DNA of 64,000 nucleotides from UBA7374 sp049890275 (GTDB lineage: Bacteria; Verrucomicrobiota; Verrucomicrobiia; Opitutales; Coraliomargaritaceae): positions 1 through 64,000 of the forward strand of contig JBMHBT010000014.1 in assembly GCA_049890275.1 (NCBI GenBank), read 5' to 3'. Under the pieces are notes generated by a model, which searched no databases, was not told the origin of the DNA, and saw only the letters and a list, made by a program, of their open reading frames with translations. The position numbers and the translations under genes were made by a program. Every line of letters starts with the position of its first letter. Within the stretch, counting starts at the first letter, position 1. This document shows positions 29,387 through 37,423 of this stretch, piece by piece.

Positions 29387-31288
29387 ATGTGTAGATACTC
29401 TTTTATTCTGGCTGTCTTATTTACAGTCGCACACGCGAGTGCAATTGATGTCGATTCAACTGTACAAGCTCTAGCATCCGATGATTACGACGAGCGCACG
29501 AAAGCACGCAATGAGCTACGGCTCGGATTTGCCGATGCGGAAGGTGTAGCGTACAAAGAATTTGAGCAGAGTGTTCTGGAATATGCTCAGAAGAAGGATG
29601 GCTCGTTGCCACTGGAGGAGCGACTTTATCTGTTAAAATTAGTCGGCTTATTTGGGACGGAGGCCTCGGTCAAACCGGTAGCGAATCTGTTAGGGCACGA
29701 GAATGCGAAAGTTAGAGATAGTGCCAGAAGAGCTCTTTCAAATATTTCCAGTGATTCAGCATCTAGTGCATTGGCCATCGGATTGCGCAATGCAAGTGGT
29801 GAAGAAAAGTCGTTTTATCTGGATGCCTTAGCCTATCGTGGAGATCCTCGCGCAGTGGCTCTGATTGCTGCAGAACTCGAGTCCGATAATCCTGACTGGG
29901 TCCGTCGCGCAGCAATGGCTCTTGGGAAGCTAGGTTCTGCGGAAGCCATACCTGCGCTGTTGGATGCTTTAGAGAATGGAGTCGAGCCCATTGCAGAGAT
30001 TGAAATTGCTCTTTTGCGCAGTGGCTTGAATAGCAGCTTAGCTCAAAAACTGGTAGAAGAGGGGAGTCAAAATGCAGTCTGTGTGGATGCCTTTCGGCAA
30101 TTACAGGAGCAAGACTCTAGACTTGCTGGTGTGGTTTTCGCTCGATTGTTAAAGGATCCTACAGCACGAGCGCGCTCGATGATCATAAGTGAAGTATGGT
30201 CACTGGATGCACCTAACTTACAATCGCAACTGATCGACTATTTGCCGACTGCGACTCTAGCTGACAAAATACTCATTATTACCGGGGTGGGTGAATCTGG
30301 TTCGAGTGAGTACGAGAAAGATTTACTGGCATTGTATCCACTGGAGGACAACTGGCTGCTCAAGCAATCAATGCTCAGTACGCTTGGTTCAGTAGGGGGA
30401 GATGCCAGCTTTGAAACACTCTACAAGGCGTTTCAGGCGGATACGAATAACCGTGGGGTCTCCGATGCATTGGCTAGATTGCAAGCGCCTTCGGCCGATG
30501 CTACAGCGATGAAACAGGTTCGAACAGCTGACACAGTTGACGAGCAGATATCTGCAATACGAGTACTGGAGCTTCGGAATGTTCCGGGAGCTACTGAACT
30601 TATCAACTCGATTGCTCAAAGTGATAAAGATAAAAAGCTTCGGCAGGCAGCCTTTACAGCGCTGGAGTCGATCGGTGACTTCACGTCAATTGAATTACTA
30701 ATTGATTTAATTATTTCGGAAGATCCGATGATTCGCCCCGCACAAAGAAGTCTAAAGCGTCTTAGTTTGAACTTTTTAGCACCCGGATTTTTGTGGAAGC
30801 AATATTATCTGCCTGCAATCACCGAGGCTCAGACGGATGAGCAACGTATAGGAATTATTATGATTCTTGATGGCGTGGATAGTTGGGAATCAATGGATTA
30901 TATTAAAACTTTGGTCTTGGATTCACAAAATGAGGCGTTGTCTCAGGCAGCGATGAAGACCCTTTCCCGCTGGTCTTCTGTCCGATCAGTTGAAACTTGG
31001 ATGGAGTTGGTTGAGAAAGATGCTTCGTATCGAGAGGATGCGATTAAGGCGATCCATCGAGCTGCCACTAGTGACAGTGTGCAGGATGGTCCAACGAGAA
31101 AAGTTGAGGCACTCGTAAAGGCAATACAGAGTACGGATGACGCTGTCTTAAAGAACGATTTGCTCCAGGTATATCTGGATCCGCCGAGCAAGATCATTTG
31201 GGCAATTAAGTCGAGATTGACGCCCCTGAAAGAAGATCCAGACGTTGCAGAATTGGCGCAGGAGATTCTGGACAAGTTTACGGACTAA
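29387..31288 (+). CDS. Secreted HEAT-repeat (PBS lyase-type) protein
   Basis: About 633 aa from the ATG at 29387 (a GTG at 29375 is possible). A signal peptide ends near AHASA. The rest is alpha-helical repeats of about 30 residues with the HEAT pattern, for example VANLLGHENAKVRDSARRALSN, IAAELESDNPDWVRRAAMALGKLGSAEAIPALLDALE and LINSIAQSDKDKKLRQAAFTALESIGD. Such solenoids act as protein-binding scaffolds; no catalytic motif is seen. It lies between a Tat-exported Gfo/Idh/MocA gene and the two-component system. PVC bacteria often carry HEAT domains next to sugar oxidoreductases. The partner is unknown. Confidence 0.8.
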   Translation: MCRYSFILAVLFTVAHASAIDVDSTVQALASDDYDERTKARNELRLGFADAEGVAYKEFEQSVLEYAQKKDGSLPLEERLYLLKLVGLFGTEASVKPVANLLGHENAKVRDSARRALSNISSDSASSALAIGLRNASGEEKSFYLDALAYRGDPRAVALIAAELESDNPDWVRRAAMALGKLGSAEAIPALLDALENGVEPIAEIEIALLRSGLNSSLAQKLVEEGSQNAVCVDAFRQLQEQDSRLAGVVFARLLKDPTARARSMIISEVWSLDAPNLQSQLIDYLPTATLADKILIITGVGESGSSEYEKDLLALYPLEDNWLLKQSMLSTLGSVGGDASFETLYKAFQADTNNRGVSDALARLQAPSADATAMKQVRTADTVDEQISAIRVLELRNVPGATELINSIAQSDKDKKLRQAAFTALESIGDFTSIELLIDLIISEDPMIRPAQRSLKRLSLNFLAPGFLWKQYYLPAITEAQTDEQRIGIIMILDGVDSWESMDYIKTLVLDSQNEALSQAAMKTLSRWSSVRSVETWMELVEKDASYREDAIKAIHRAATSDSVQDGPTRKVEALVKAIQSTDDAVLKNDLLQVYLDPPSKIIWAIKSRLTPLKEDPDVAELAQEILDKFTD

Positions 31289-31352
31289 TTCAGCTGTGTT
31301 TGCCTTTTGTTAAAGAAAGTTATACACCACTATTTCATCAAAGGAGCTTTAT

Positions 31353-33587
31353 TTGTATTGTGTCAGTAATAACCGGGTGATTCGGAAGAGCTTTATCTGT
31401 TTCTCTGTATTATTACAGAGCGTTCTTGGCTTTTTATTACTTTCAGTTGTTCCGGCATTTGCTGTAGAAGAAAAAAGTATTAGCGAGATTGCCGACATCC
31501 GGGCTCTGGCCAAGGCGAATGATTTGAATCAATCGGCTGTCACTGTACGAGGGCAGGTTATTCATGTGCGCTTTCGCGGCGACGGTTTTTTTCTCTTTGA
31601 TGGTACAAATGGAATATTTGTTGAATTGAAGATTCCAGCAAAATACCAGCTTCCAGTACAGGTTGGTGATATGGTTGAGGTTAAGGGCAGTATTTCTAAA
31701 GAGAAATTTTATCCATCCATTGTCTTTGAATCATTGATTCATCTGGGTACTGCGCCTTTACCGGAAGCAAGGATTTTTTATTCATATGAATTGTATTTAA
31801 CTTCGATGGATTCCGCATGGGTCTCGGTGCGGGGGCGTCTTGTTTCAATGTCTGTTGATCCGGCCTATGGTGCCATTATTCTGGGAGTAGAAATGAATAG
31901 TGTGAAGCTGACTGTTCAGATTAAATATACCGCTGAGAATTATAAAGCACTGAGTAATAGGATGTTTCGGCTGGTCTCCTTTGAAGCGGTCGCTGCTACG
32001 ATTCACAACCCGAATCAACAACTGACCGGTCGGATATTCTTTGCGAACGAAGCATCTGATTTTAAGATTCTAGATGACTATCTGACTGAGTTTGAAGATT
32101 TACCGCACTATGAATCGCATGAACTTGCCCGTATGGGGATTCTCTTGCGCCAGCTTGTAAGTACGAGCGGAGTAGTCACGCATGCCGAGGGAAATAGAAT
32201 TTATTTACGCGGCCCGGTTTCATCTCTCCTTGCCGTGGCCAGAGACAATAATACTATCAAACCAGGTGATCATGTTTTGCTTCGCGGTACTGCTTGGCCG
32301 CAGTCTGTTAGTCCTATTTTTCAAACGATTGAATTGGAAATAGAAGCTGGGGAAGCCCTTCCTGAGCCAGTCGATGTACTACTGGGAGATGAGATTGATC
32401 CCGATCTCAATTATGAGTTGGTTCGTTTGGATGCGCGTTGTTTGGATATAGGAAAAAGTTTTAATCTCAGTTCGCTTAGTTTTGATGGGCAGGAAAGGAT
32501 TAGTTTACTCTGCCGATCCGGCCCGCATTTATTCGAGGCTTATTTACCGAAAGATTTTGATTCGAATTCAATCGAGGTTGGTTCACTGCTGCAGTTAACC
32601 GGCATTTGCCAATTAACCGCGGATCCGCGTGCGCGTTGGAAGCTACTGGTTGAAGGTTTCTCATTACAGGTGCGAAGTGCTGATGATATTGTTATTATTA
32701 AGTCGGCGCCATTCTGGACGATGGAACGTTTTATTGCAGTGCTGGGTACTTTGCTAGCTGTGTTATTTCTTTTTTTGGTTTGGGTCATTCTTTTGCGCAG
32801 AACGGTTGATAAGCAGACATCACTGATCGGGAAACAGGTCGAGCGACAGACAATCATGGATGAACGTCAACGGATGGCTCGTGAGTTGCACGATAACTTG
32901 GAGCAAGGTTTGGCCGGTATGGCGATACAGTTGCGAGGTGCGTTGAAACTTCAAAAGCGACATTCTGAAAATGCGGATGCATCGATTCGTAAATTCATGG
33001 AGACGAGTGATGCTGATTTGAACGGGGCAAAGAAGGACTACGAGGAGCAGCTTGCAGAATTAGAGACCAGTTCTAATCAAAGTCAGCGAGCTTTGTTGAC
33101 TGTACAGGATATGCTGCTGCATTGCAGCGAAGAATCGAGGGCTTCAATTATGGACCTTCGAGCAGGCTTACTGGAGCGTATGGATTTGCCGACGGCTCTA
33201 GAAGTTGCCTTGGAGCCTTTGGCCGATGCGACAAAGGCAAAGTTAGTGATTGAAAGATCCGGAAGGGTCTTTCGTCTGATCAGCGAAGCGGAGAGGCATG
33301 TATTTTTGATTATCCGGGAAGCAGTGAGTAATGCCTTACGCCATGGGCAGCCTTCTTCTGTTCGGGTTTGTCTCAAGTATTCAAATACTGAATTATGTGT
33401 AAACGTAGAGGATGATGGCCACGGCTTTGATCTTTCGAAGGATAAAACACCTGGTCATTTTGGATTGGTCGGTATGCGTGAGCGTGCCGGCTATTTAAAC
33501 GGTATTATTGAAATTAGAAGCGAAGTGGGTTCGGGAACAAGAATCCAGCTACTAGTGCCGGAAATTGATAACTGGAGGAGGGATTAA
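31353..33587 (+). CDS. Sensor histidine kinase (HisKA_3) with a periplasmic OB-fold-like sensor
   Basis: 744-aa kinase and probable sensor of the island. TTG start at 31353, chosen because AAGGAG sits 6 bp upstream (31341-31346). Signal peptide or helix at 13-37. A ~420-aa periplasmic region has four OB-fold-like units: about 62-130 (VTVRGQVIHVRF, VGDMVEVKGSI), 152-230 (VSVRGRLVSM), 271-330 (TSGVVTHAEGNRIYLRG) and 357-440 (VGSLLQLTGICQL). A transmembrane helix follows at 459-482. The HisKA_3 phospho-acceptor is H513 in RMARELHDNLEQGL. ATPase boxes: IIREAVSNALRHG (N660), EDDGHGFD and GHFGLVGMRERAG. A ~40-residue charged coiled-coil insert separates the two DHp helices. The response regulator follows 2 bp later. 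Confidence 0.9.
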   Translation: MYCVSNNRVIRKSFICFSVLLQSVLGFLLLSVVPAFAVEEKSISEIADIRALAKANDLNQSAVTVRGQVIHVRFRGDGFFLFDGTNGIFVELKIPAKYQLPVQVGDMVEVKGSISKEKFYPSIVFESLIHLGTAPLPEARIFYSYELYLTSMDSAWVSVRGRLVSMSVDPAYGAIILGVEMNSVKLTVQIKYTAENYKALSNRMFRLVSFEAVAATIHNPNQQLTGRIFFANEASDFKILDDYLTEFEDLPHYESHELARMGILLRQLVSTSGVVTHAEGNRIYLRGPVSSLLAVARDNNTIKPGDHVLLRGTAWPQSVSPIFQTIELEIEAGEALPEPVDVLLGDEIDPDLNYELVRLDARCLDIGKSFNLSSLSFDGQERISLLCRSGPHLFEAYLPKDFDSNSIEVGSLLQLTGICQLTADPRARWKLLVEGFSLQVRSADDIVIIKSAPFWTMERFIAVLGTLLAVLFLFLVWVILLRRTVDKQTSLIGKQVERQTIMDERQRMARELHDNLEQGLAGMAIQLRGALKLQKRHSENADASIRKFMETSDADLNGAKKDYEEQLAELETSSNQSQRALLTVQDMLLHCSEESRASIMDLRAGLLERMDLPTALEVALEPLADATKAKLVIERSGRVFRLISEAERHVFLIIREAVSNALRHGQPSSVRVCLKYSNTELCVNVEDDGHGFDLSKDKTPGHFGLVGMRERAGYLNGIIEIRSEVGSGTRIQLLVPEIDNWRRD

Positions 33588-33589
33588 TC

Positions 33590-34222
33590 ATGTCGAAACA
33601 TACACGTGTATTTGTGGTGGATGATAATGCAATTATGCGCCTAGGGCTAACTGAAACGATCTCCGTTGAGCCCGGATTGGAATTAGCCGGCGCTGCTTCT
33701 TGTGCCGAGGATGCTTTTGAAGAGCTCCCCAAAGTACTTCCAGATGTGATTACGATGGATTTTCAAATGCCGGGTATGAACGGTATTGAATGCACGGAGA
33801 AAATAATTGAGCTGTATCCCGATGCCAAAGTGATTCTGCTCTCCGTTTTTGATTCGGAGGAGGATATCTGGAAAGCGAAGCAGGCAGGGGTAAAAGGTTA
33901 TTTAACAAAGAAGGCAGGAGAAATTGAGGATGTGATTGAAGCCATTCAGGAGGTTTCTTCAGGCGGGACTTATTTTCCGAGTAGTATTGCGCAGAAACTG
34001 GAGAAACGAAAAAAGCTGAAGAGCCTGACGGAGCGTGAGATGACTGTGTTGCGTTTACTAGCGGAGGGATTGAGTAATAAAGAGATTGAGGATGCCCTTG
34101 GCATCTCCTTACCGATGGTTAAATTACACGTTGTAAATTTACGGGAGAAACTCGGTGCTGTGGATCGCACGCAGGCTGTCGTGCAGGCTTTGAAACGCGG
34201 AATCCTGCATTTAGATGATTGA
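33590..34222 (+). CDS. NarL/LuxR-type response regulator
   Basis: DNA-binding partner of the kinase just upstream. 210 aa with GGAGG 13 bp before the ATG. Receiver domain 1-120: acidic pocket D11-D12, phospho-acceptor D57 in ITMDFQMPGMNG, switch Ser in ILLSVFDSE, and the conserved Lys in GYLTKKAG. The LuxR HTH (about 148-210) has the full motif LTEREMTVLRLLAEGLSNKEIEDALGIS split by the family-typical turn, then VKLHVVNLREKLG. As the only evident transcriptional regulator in the window it probably controls part of the sulfatase and hydrolase operons, an inference from position. Confidence 0.93.
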   Translation: MSKHTRVFVVDDNAIMRLGLTETISVEPGLELAGAASCAEDAFEELPKVLPDVITMDFQMPGMNGIECTEKIIELYPDAKVILLSVFDSEEDIWKAKQAGVKGYLTKKAGEIEDVIEAIQEVSSGGTYFPSSIAQKLEKRKKLKSLTEREMTVLRLLAEGLSNKEIEDALGISLPMVKLHVVNLREKLGAVDRTQAVVQALKRGILHLDD

Positions 34223-34262
34223 GTAGCAAAGAAGTCGCTCGGGACTGTTTTTTTAACAGAGT

Positions 34263-34285
34263 TGATTGCTCAATCAGTGGTTTTT
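34263..34285 (+). terminator. Possible terminator hairpin after the two-component system
   Basis: TGATTG and CAATCA form a 6-bp stem with a very short loop, followed within a few bases by a run of five T. It lies in the 140-bp gap between the response regulator and the next Gfo/Idh/MocA gene. The stem is weak, so this is tentative. Confidence 0.3.
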
Positions 34286-34362
34286 AATCCGTATCTTATG
34301 GATAGATTGCCGTTTTCTGCACTAAAGGTATTATCGCTATCTTCACGTCTTCAATATACCCC

Positions 34363-35778
34363 ATGAAAGATTATAACCGTCGTCAGTTTTTGAAGTCTTC
34401 CTCTACTTATGGTGCACTTACTGTATTGCCTTCATTTATTGCATTAGGAAATAAATCGAAGGAGGGTCCTGCGCCGAGTGAGCGTGTCAATGTAGCGTTT
34501 ATCGGTAGTTCGAATAAAGGTTATCGCAACCGCAAGGCGTTCCTTGCGAGCGGCCTTTGTAATACAGTAGCTCTGTGTGATGTAGACCTGAATCAGGTTC
34601 AGGCCCGGGAATCAGCTGCGGAACATCCGAATGCTAGACAGTTTACTGATTTTCGTGTGATGTTCGACGAAATGGCTGATGAAATTGACGCAGTCGTTGT
34701 TTCGACTCCGGATCACTCTCATTTTCCTTGCACGATGGCAGCGATGGCACATGGCAAGCACGTCTGGTGCGAAAAGCCCTTAGCGCATACCTTTGGGCAA
34801 TGTGAGCGTTTGATGGATTTGGCGGAGCGTAGCGGAGTTGTTACGCAAATGGGGAATCAGGGGCATTCGGGGGCTAATTACTTTCAATTCAAAGAGTGGG
34901 TTGAAAAGGGTGTGGTTAAAAATATAGCTAAGATTGATGCTTATATGCTTCTTGGATCGCGATGGCAGGGCTGGGGAGAGATCGAAGGGTACCCGTCAGA
35001 TAGTCTGCCAGAGGGAATGGACTGGGATACGTGGTGCTCGGTTTCTCCAGTTCGACCTTTTAGTAGAAAATTGCATCCCGGATCTTGGCGTGGCTGGCAT
35101 GAGTACGGTTGCGGTAAGATGGGTGATTGGGCGACACATGTCATTGATACACCACACCGTTTCCTGCAACTCGGATACCCTGAGAAAATAAGTATGCTTC
35201 GGTTAGATGGAAAAAACCCTTGGATTTATCCGATGGCTGCCACTGTTCGTTATGATTTTCCTGCCCGTGGAGAAATGCCTCCCTGTCAACTAACTTGGTA
35301 TGAAGGCCCGGGAAACCGGCCGGAAATTGCGCCGGAATATTTGGATTTAAAAACCGAGCAGCCGGGTGCAGTAAATAATTTTGATAAAGAGAATAAGCCG
35401 CCTCGCAGCCACTATGTGGGTCGTATTTTATATGGCGACGATCTTGTCTTTCGTTCCGTTTCACACAGTGATCCAATGCGGATTGTTCCGAGAGAGAAGT
35501 ATATGGATATACGGAAGGACCTTCCTCGTTTTCCGCAGAAGAATTCGGATCATTGGACGAATTTTCTGCTGGCGTGCAAAGGAGAGGAAGAGAGCCGTTC
35601 TCCCTTCAGTGTCTCCGGTTCTTTGTCTCAAGTGTTGAATCTCGGAATGATTGCACAGCGACTGGGCGGGGAGTTTGAATTTGATCGGAAGAGTAAGGTT
35701 TTCAAAAATAACAAACTAGCCAACTCATTACTGGATCCGGCTCCCCGAAAGGGTTGGGAAGAATTCTATCGACTCTAG
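34363..35778 (+). CDS. Tat-exported Gfo/Idh/MocA family oxidoreductase
   Basis: 471 aa with a twin-arginine signal, NRRQFLKSSSTYGAL (R6, R7). The Rossmann loop is NVAFIGSSNKGYRN, which departs from the usual GxGxxG. The catalytic EKP motif is in HVWCEKPLAHTFGQCERLM. KMGDWATHVIDTPHRFLQLG is the C-domain active-site segment. The C-terminal ~90 residues include a conserved tail (NLGMIAQRLGGEFEFD, WEEFYRL). A clear paralogue lies at 53654, sharing the tail and the signal peptide. Likely exported sugar dehydrogenase; the 3-position is inferred from the DUF1080 genes in the window. The sulfatase run begins 12 bp downstream. Confidence 0.87.
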   Translation: MKDYNRRQFLKSSSTYGALTVLPSFIALGNKSKEGPAPSERVNVAFIGSSNKGYRNRKAFLASGLCNTVALCDVDLNQVQARESAAEHPNARQFTDFRVMFDEMADEIDAVVVSTPDHSHFPCTMAAMAHGKHVWCEKPLAHTFGQCERLMDLAERSGVVTQMGNQGHSGANYFQFKEWVEKGVVKNIAKIDAYMLLGSRWQGWGEIEGYPSDSLPEGMDWDTWCSVSPVRPFSRKLHPGSWRGWHEYGCGKMGDWATHVIDTPHRFLQLGYPEKISMLRLDGKNPWIYPMAATVRYDFPARGEMPPCQLTWYEGPGNRPEIAPEYLDLKTEQPGAVNNFDKENKPPRSHYVGRILYGDDLVFRSVSHSDPMRIVPREKYMDIRKDLPRFPQKNSDHWTNFLLACKGEEESRSPFSVSGSLSQVLNLGMIAQRLGGEFEFDRKSKVFKNNKLANSLLDPAPRKGWEEFYRL

Positions 35779-35790
35779 CTACAGAGTATA

Positions 35791-37419
35791 ATGAAACAAT
35801 CTTTCTGTCTCTTCTGTTACTGTTTTTTTGCTTCGCTGCTAGCCCTTGTAGCGTATGCCAGCCAGGAATCTAGGCCGAATATCATCGTTTACTTTGCTGA
35901 TGATATCAGTGCGCGTGAAATTCCGGCGTATGGTTCAACAGTTTGGTCGAATGACAAGGATGGAGGCGATTGTTCGGATCCAGAAATGCGTGCCGTGACT
36001 CCTGTGCTGGATCGCTTTTCCAATGAAGGTTGTTTAATTAAAAACGCTTGGGCGGCTACAATTTGTAACCCGAGTCGCGCGATGATGTTAACGGGTCGAT
36101 ACGCGCACAGAACGAAGTGGTGGAATAACGGTGATCGTGGTGTCTACGTAGACCCTTGGGGGAATTTGACTGCCTGGCCAGTCTATGAGAGTTCTCCGAT
36201 ATTGATCAGCCATGTCGCTAAGAATGCCGGTTATGCTACTTTTTGGACGGGCAAAACTCAGATGGCTGGAACCTATGAGGCACATGGATTTGACGAGGGC
36301 TGTTTTAGTCCTGGACGATGGACGGATCTGGATAATCCAAATACGGATTTTCGTTTGCTTTACGAGAAACGTAACGGAGAAAAGGTTTTAATCAATGAAG
36401 ATACGGGGAAACCAGTCGACACCTACAAGCAGCACAGTTGGAATTTTCATCCGGAAGTTAAATTAATGAATCATCCTACTGCTCCGAATAAAATCGTCTG
36501 GTGGCCAAATACGGAGGAAGCTAAGGAGCAATACGGCATCACAACTTATGGCCCGGATGTAGAGCTATTTTACTCGCTGGACTTCATCGAAAGGCAACAT
36601 AAAGCAAAGAAACCCTTTTTAGTATATCACACTTCACACCTCGGCCACGATGCTTATGATTGGCTGGACCCTGATTCTGACAGCAAGTGGCCGGGCACTC
36701 CGGTTGTTGAGTGGGATGGACAGGGCTACTTGCGCAAGGAGGTTCGCATCAGTGGTGATCACGGCGACTACGACACCCATGGTACGGTAACGGAACCGGG
36801 GATACATGAACATATTAAGTACATTGATTACCAGCTCTGGTGTTATCTTCAAAAATTAGAGGAATTGGGTATCGCGGATAATACAGTTATTATTTTTACG
36901 GCGGATAATGGCACCAGTGGCTTTGGGAAGAATAATCCTACACAGCAGCGGGGTAGTCATGTGCCCATGATTATTTATGCTACGGGTATGACAAAGCAAG
37001 GCCATCTGGATACTATGGCGAGTTTATCAGATATTCATCCGACGATCGCAGAGTTGGTTGGGTACGAGATGCCAGAAGATTATGAAATCGATGGCAAAAG
37101 TCTGGTACCTTTTCTCTTTGAAGATGCTCCACAGCACCGTCGGTGGGTCTACGCTTACCGGGGCCCCGAGCAGTTTATCCGTGGTAAGTATGTCCTGAAG
37201 GACGGCGGGGGTAAGTGGTGGGATGTTGCTCAGATACCTTCCGACTTAACCAGTTTTCCTGAGATTGAGGATTGGAGTGAGGTTCCGGAGACACATCGAG
37301 CGGAAAGCGAGAGGCTGCTCCAACTGCTGCCGACATATGATTTTTATTTTGATGAACACGAGTCTCCGGGAATCCCCAATCGCTTTCCGGTTAAAAGTTA
37401 TAAGCGTAAAAATAAATAA
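35791..37419 (+). CDS. Secreted type I sulfatase
   Basis: 542 aa with a signal peptide (about 1-23). RPNIIVYFADDISAREIPAYG starts the domain, AATICNPSRAMMLTG has the Cys (C92), and IIFTADNGTSGFG the second metal segment. It is a paralogue of the sulfatase at 17890: both have DDISARE, WAATIC and a long segment leading to HLGH, but this one ends without the calcium-binding tail. First of three consecutive sulfatases spaced by 4 and 12 bp, so co-transcribed. Substrate unknown; sulfated galactan likely. Confidence 0.91.
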   Translation: MKQSFCLFCYCFFASLLALVAYASQESRPNIIVYFADDISAREIPAYGSTVWSNDKDGGDCSDPEMRAVTPVLDRFSNEGCLIKNAWAATICNPSRAMMLTGRYAHRTKWWNNGDRGVYVDPWGNLTAWPVYESSPILISHVAKNAGYATFWTGKTQMAGTYEAHGFDEGCFSPGRWTDLDNPNTDFRLLYEKRNGEKVLINEDTGKPVDTYKQHSWNFHPEVKLMNHPTAPNKIVWWPNTEEAKEQYGITTYGPDVELFYSLDFIERQHKAKKPFLVYHTSHLGHDAYDWLDPDSDSKWPGTPVVEWDGQGYLRKEVRISGDHGDYDTHGTVTEPGIHEHIKYIDYQLWCYLQKLEELGIADNTVIIFTADNGTSGFGKNNPTQQRGSHVPMIIYATGMTKQGHLDTMASLSDIHPTIAELVGYEMPEDYEIDGKSLVPFLFEDAPQHRRWVYAYRGPEQFIRGKYVLKDGGGKWWDVAQIPSDLTSFPEIEDWSEVPETHRAESERLLQLLPTYDFYFDEHESPGIPNRFPVKSYKRKNK

Positions 37420-37423
37420 TTGT

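Noticed and set aside
37265..37423. N-terminal extension of the sulfatase at 37424
   Set aside because: It overlaps the upstream sulfatase and hides the signal peptide that starts at the ATG at 37424.
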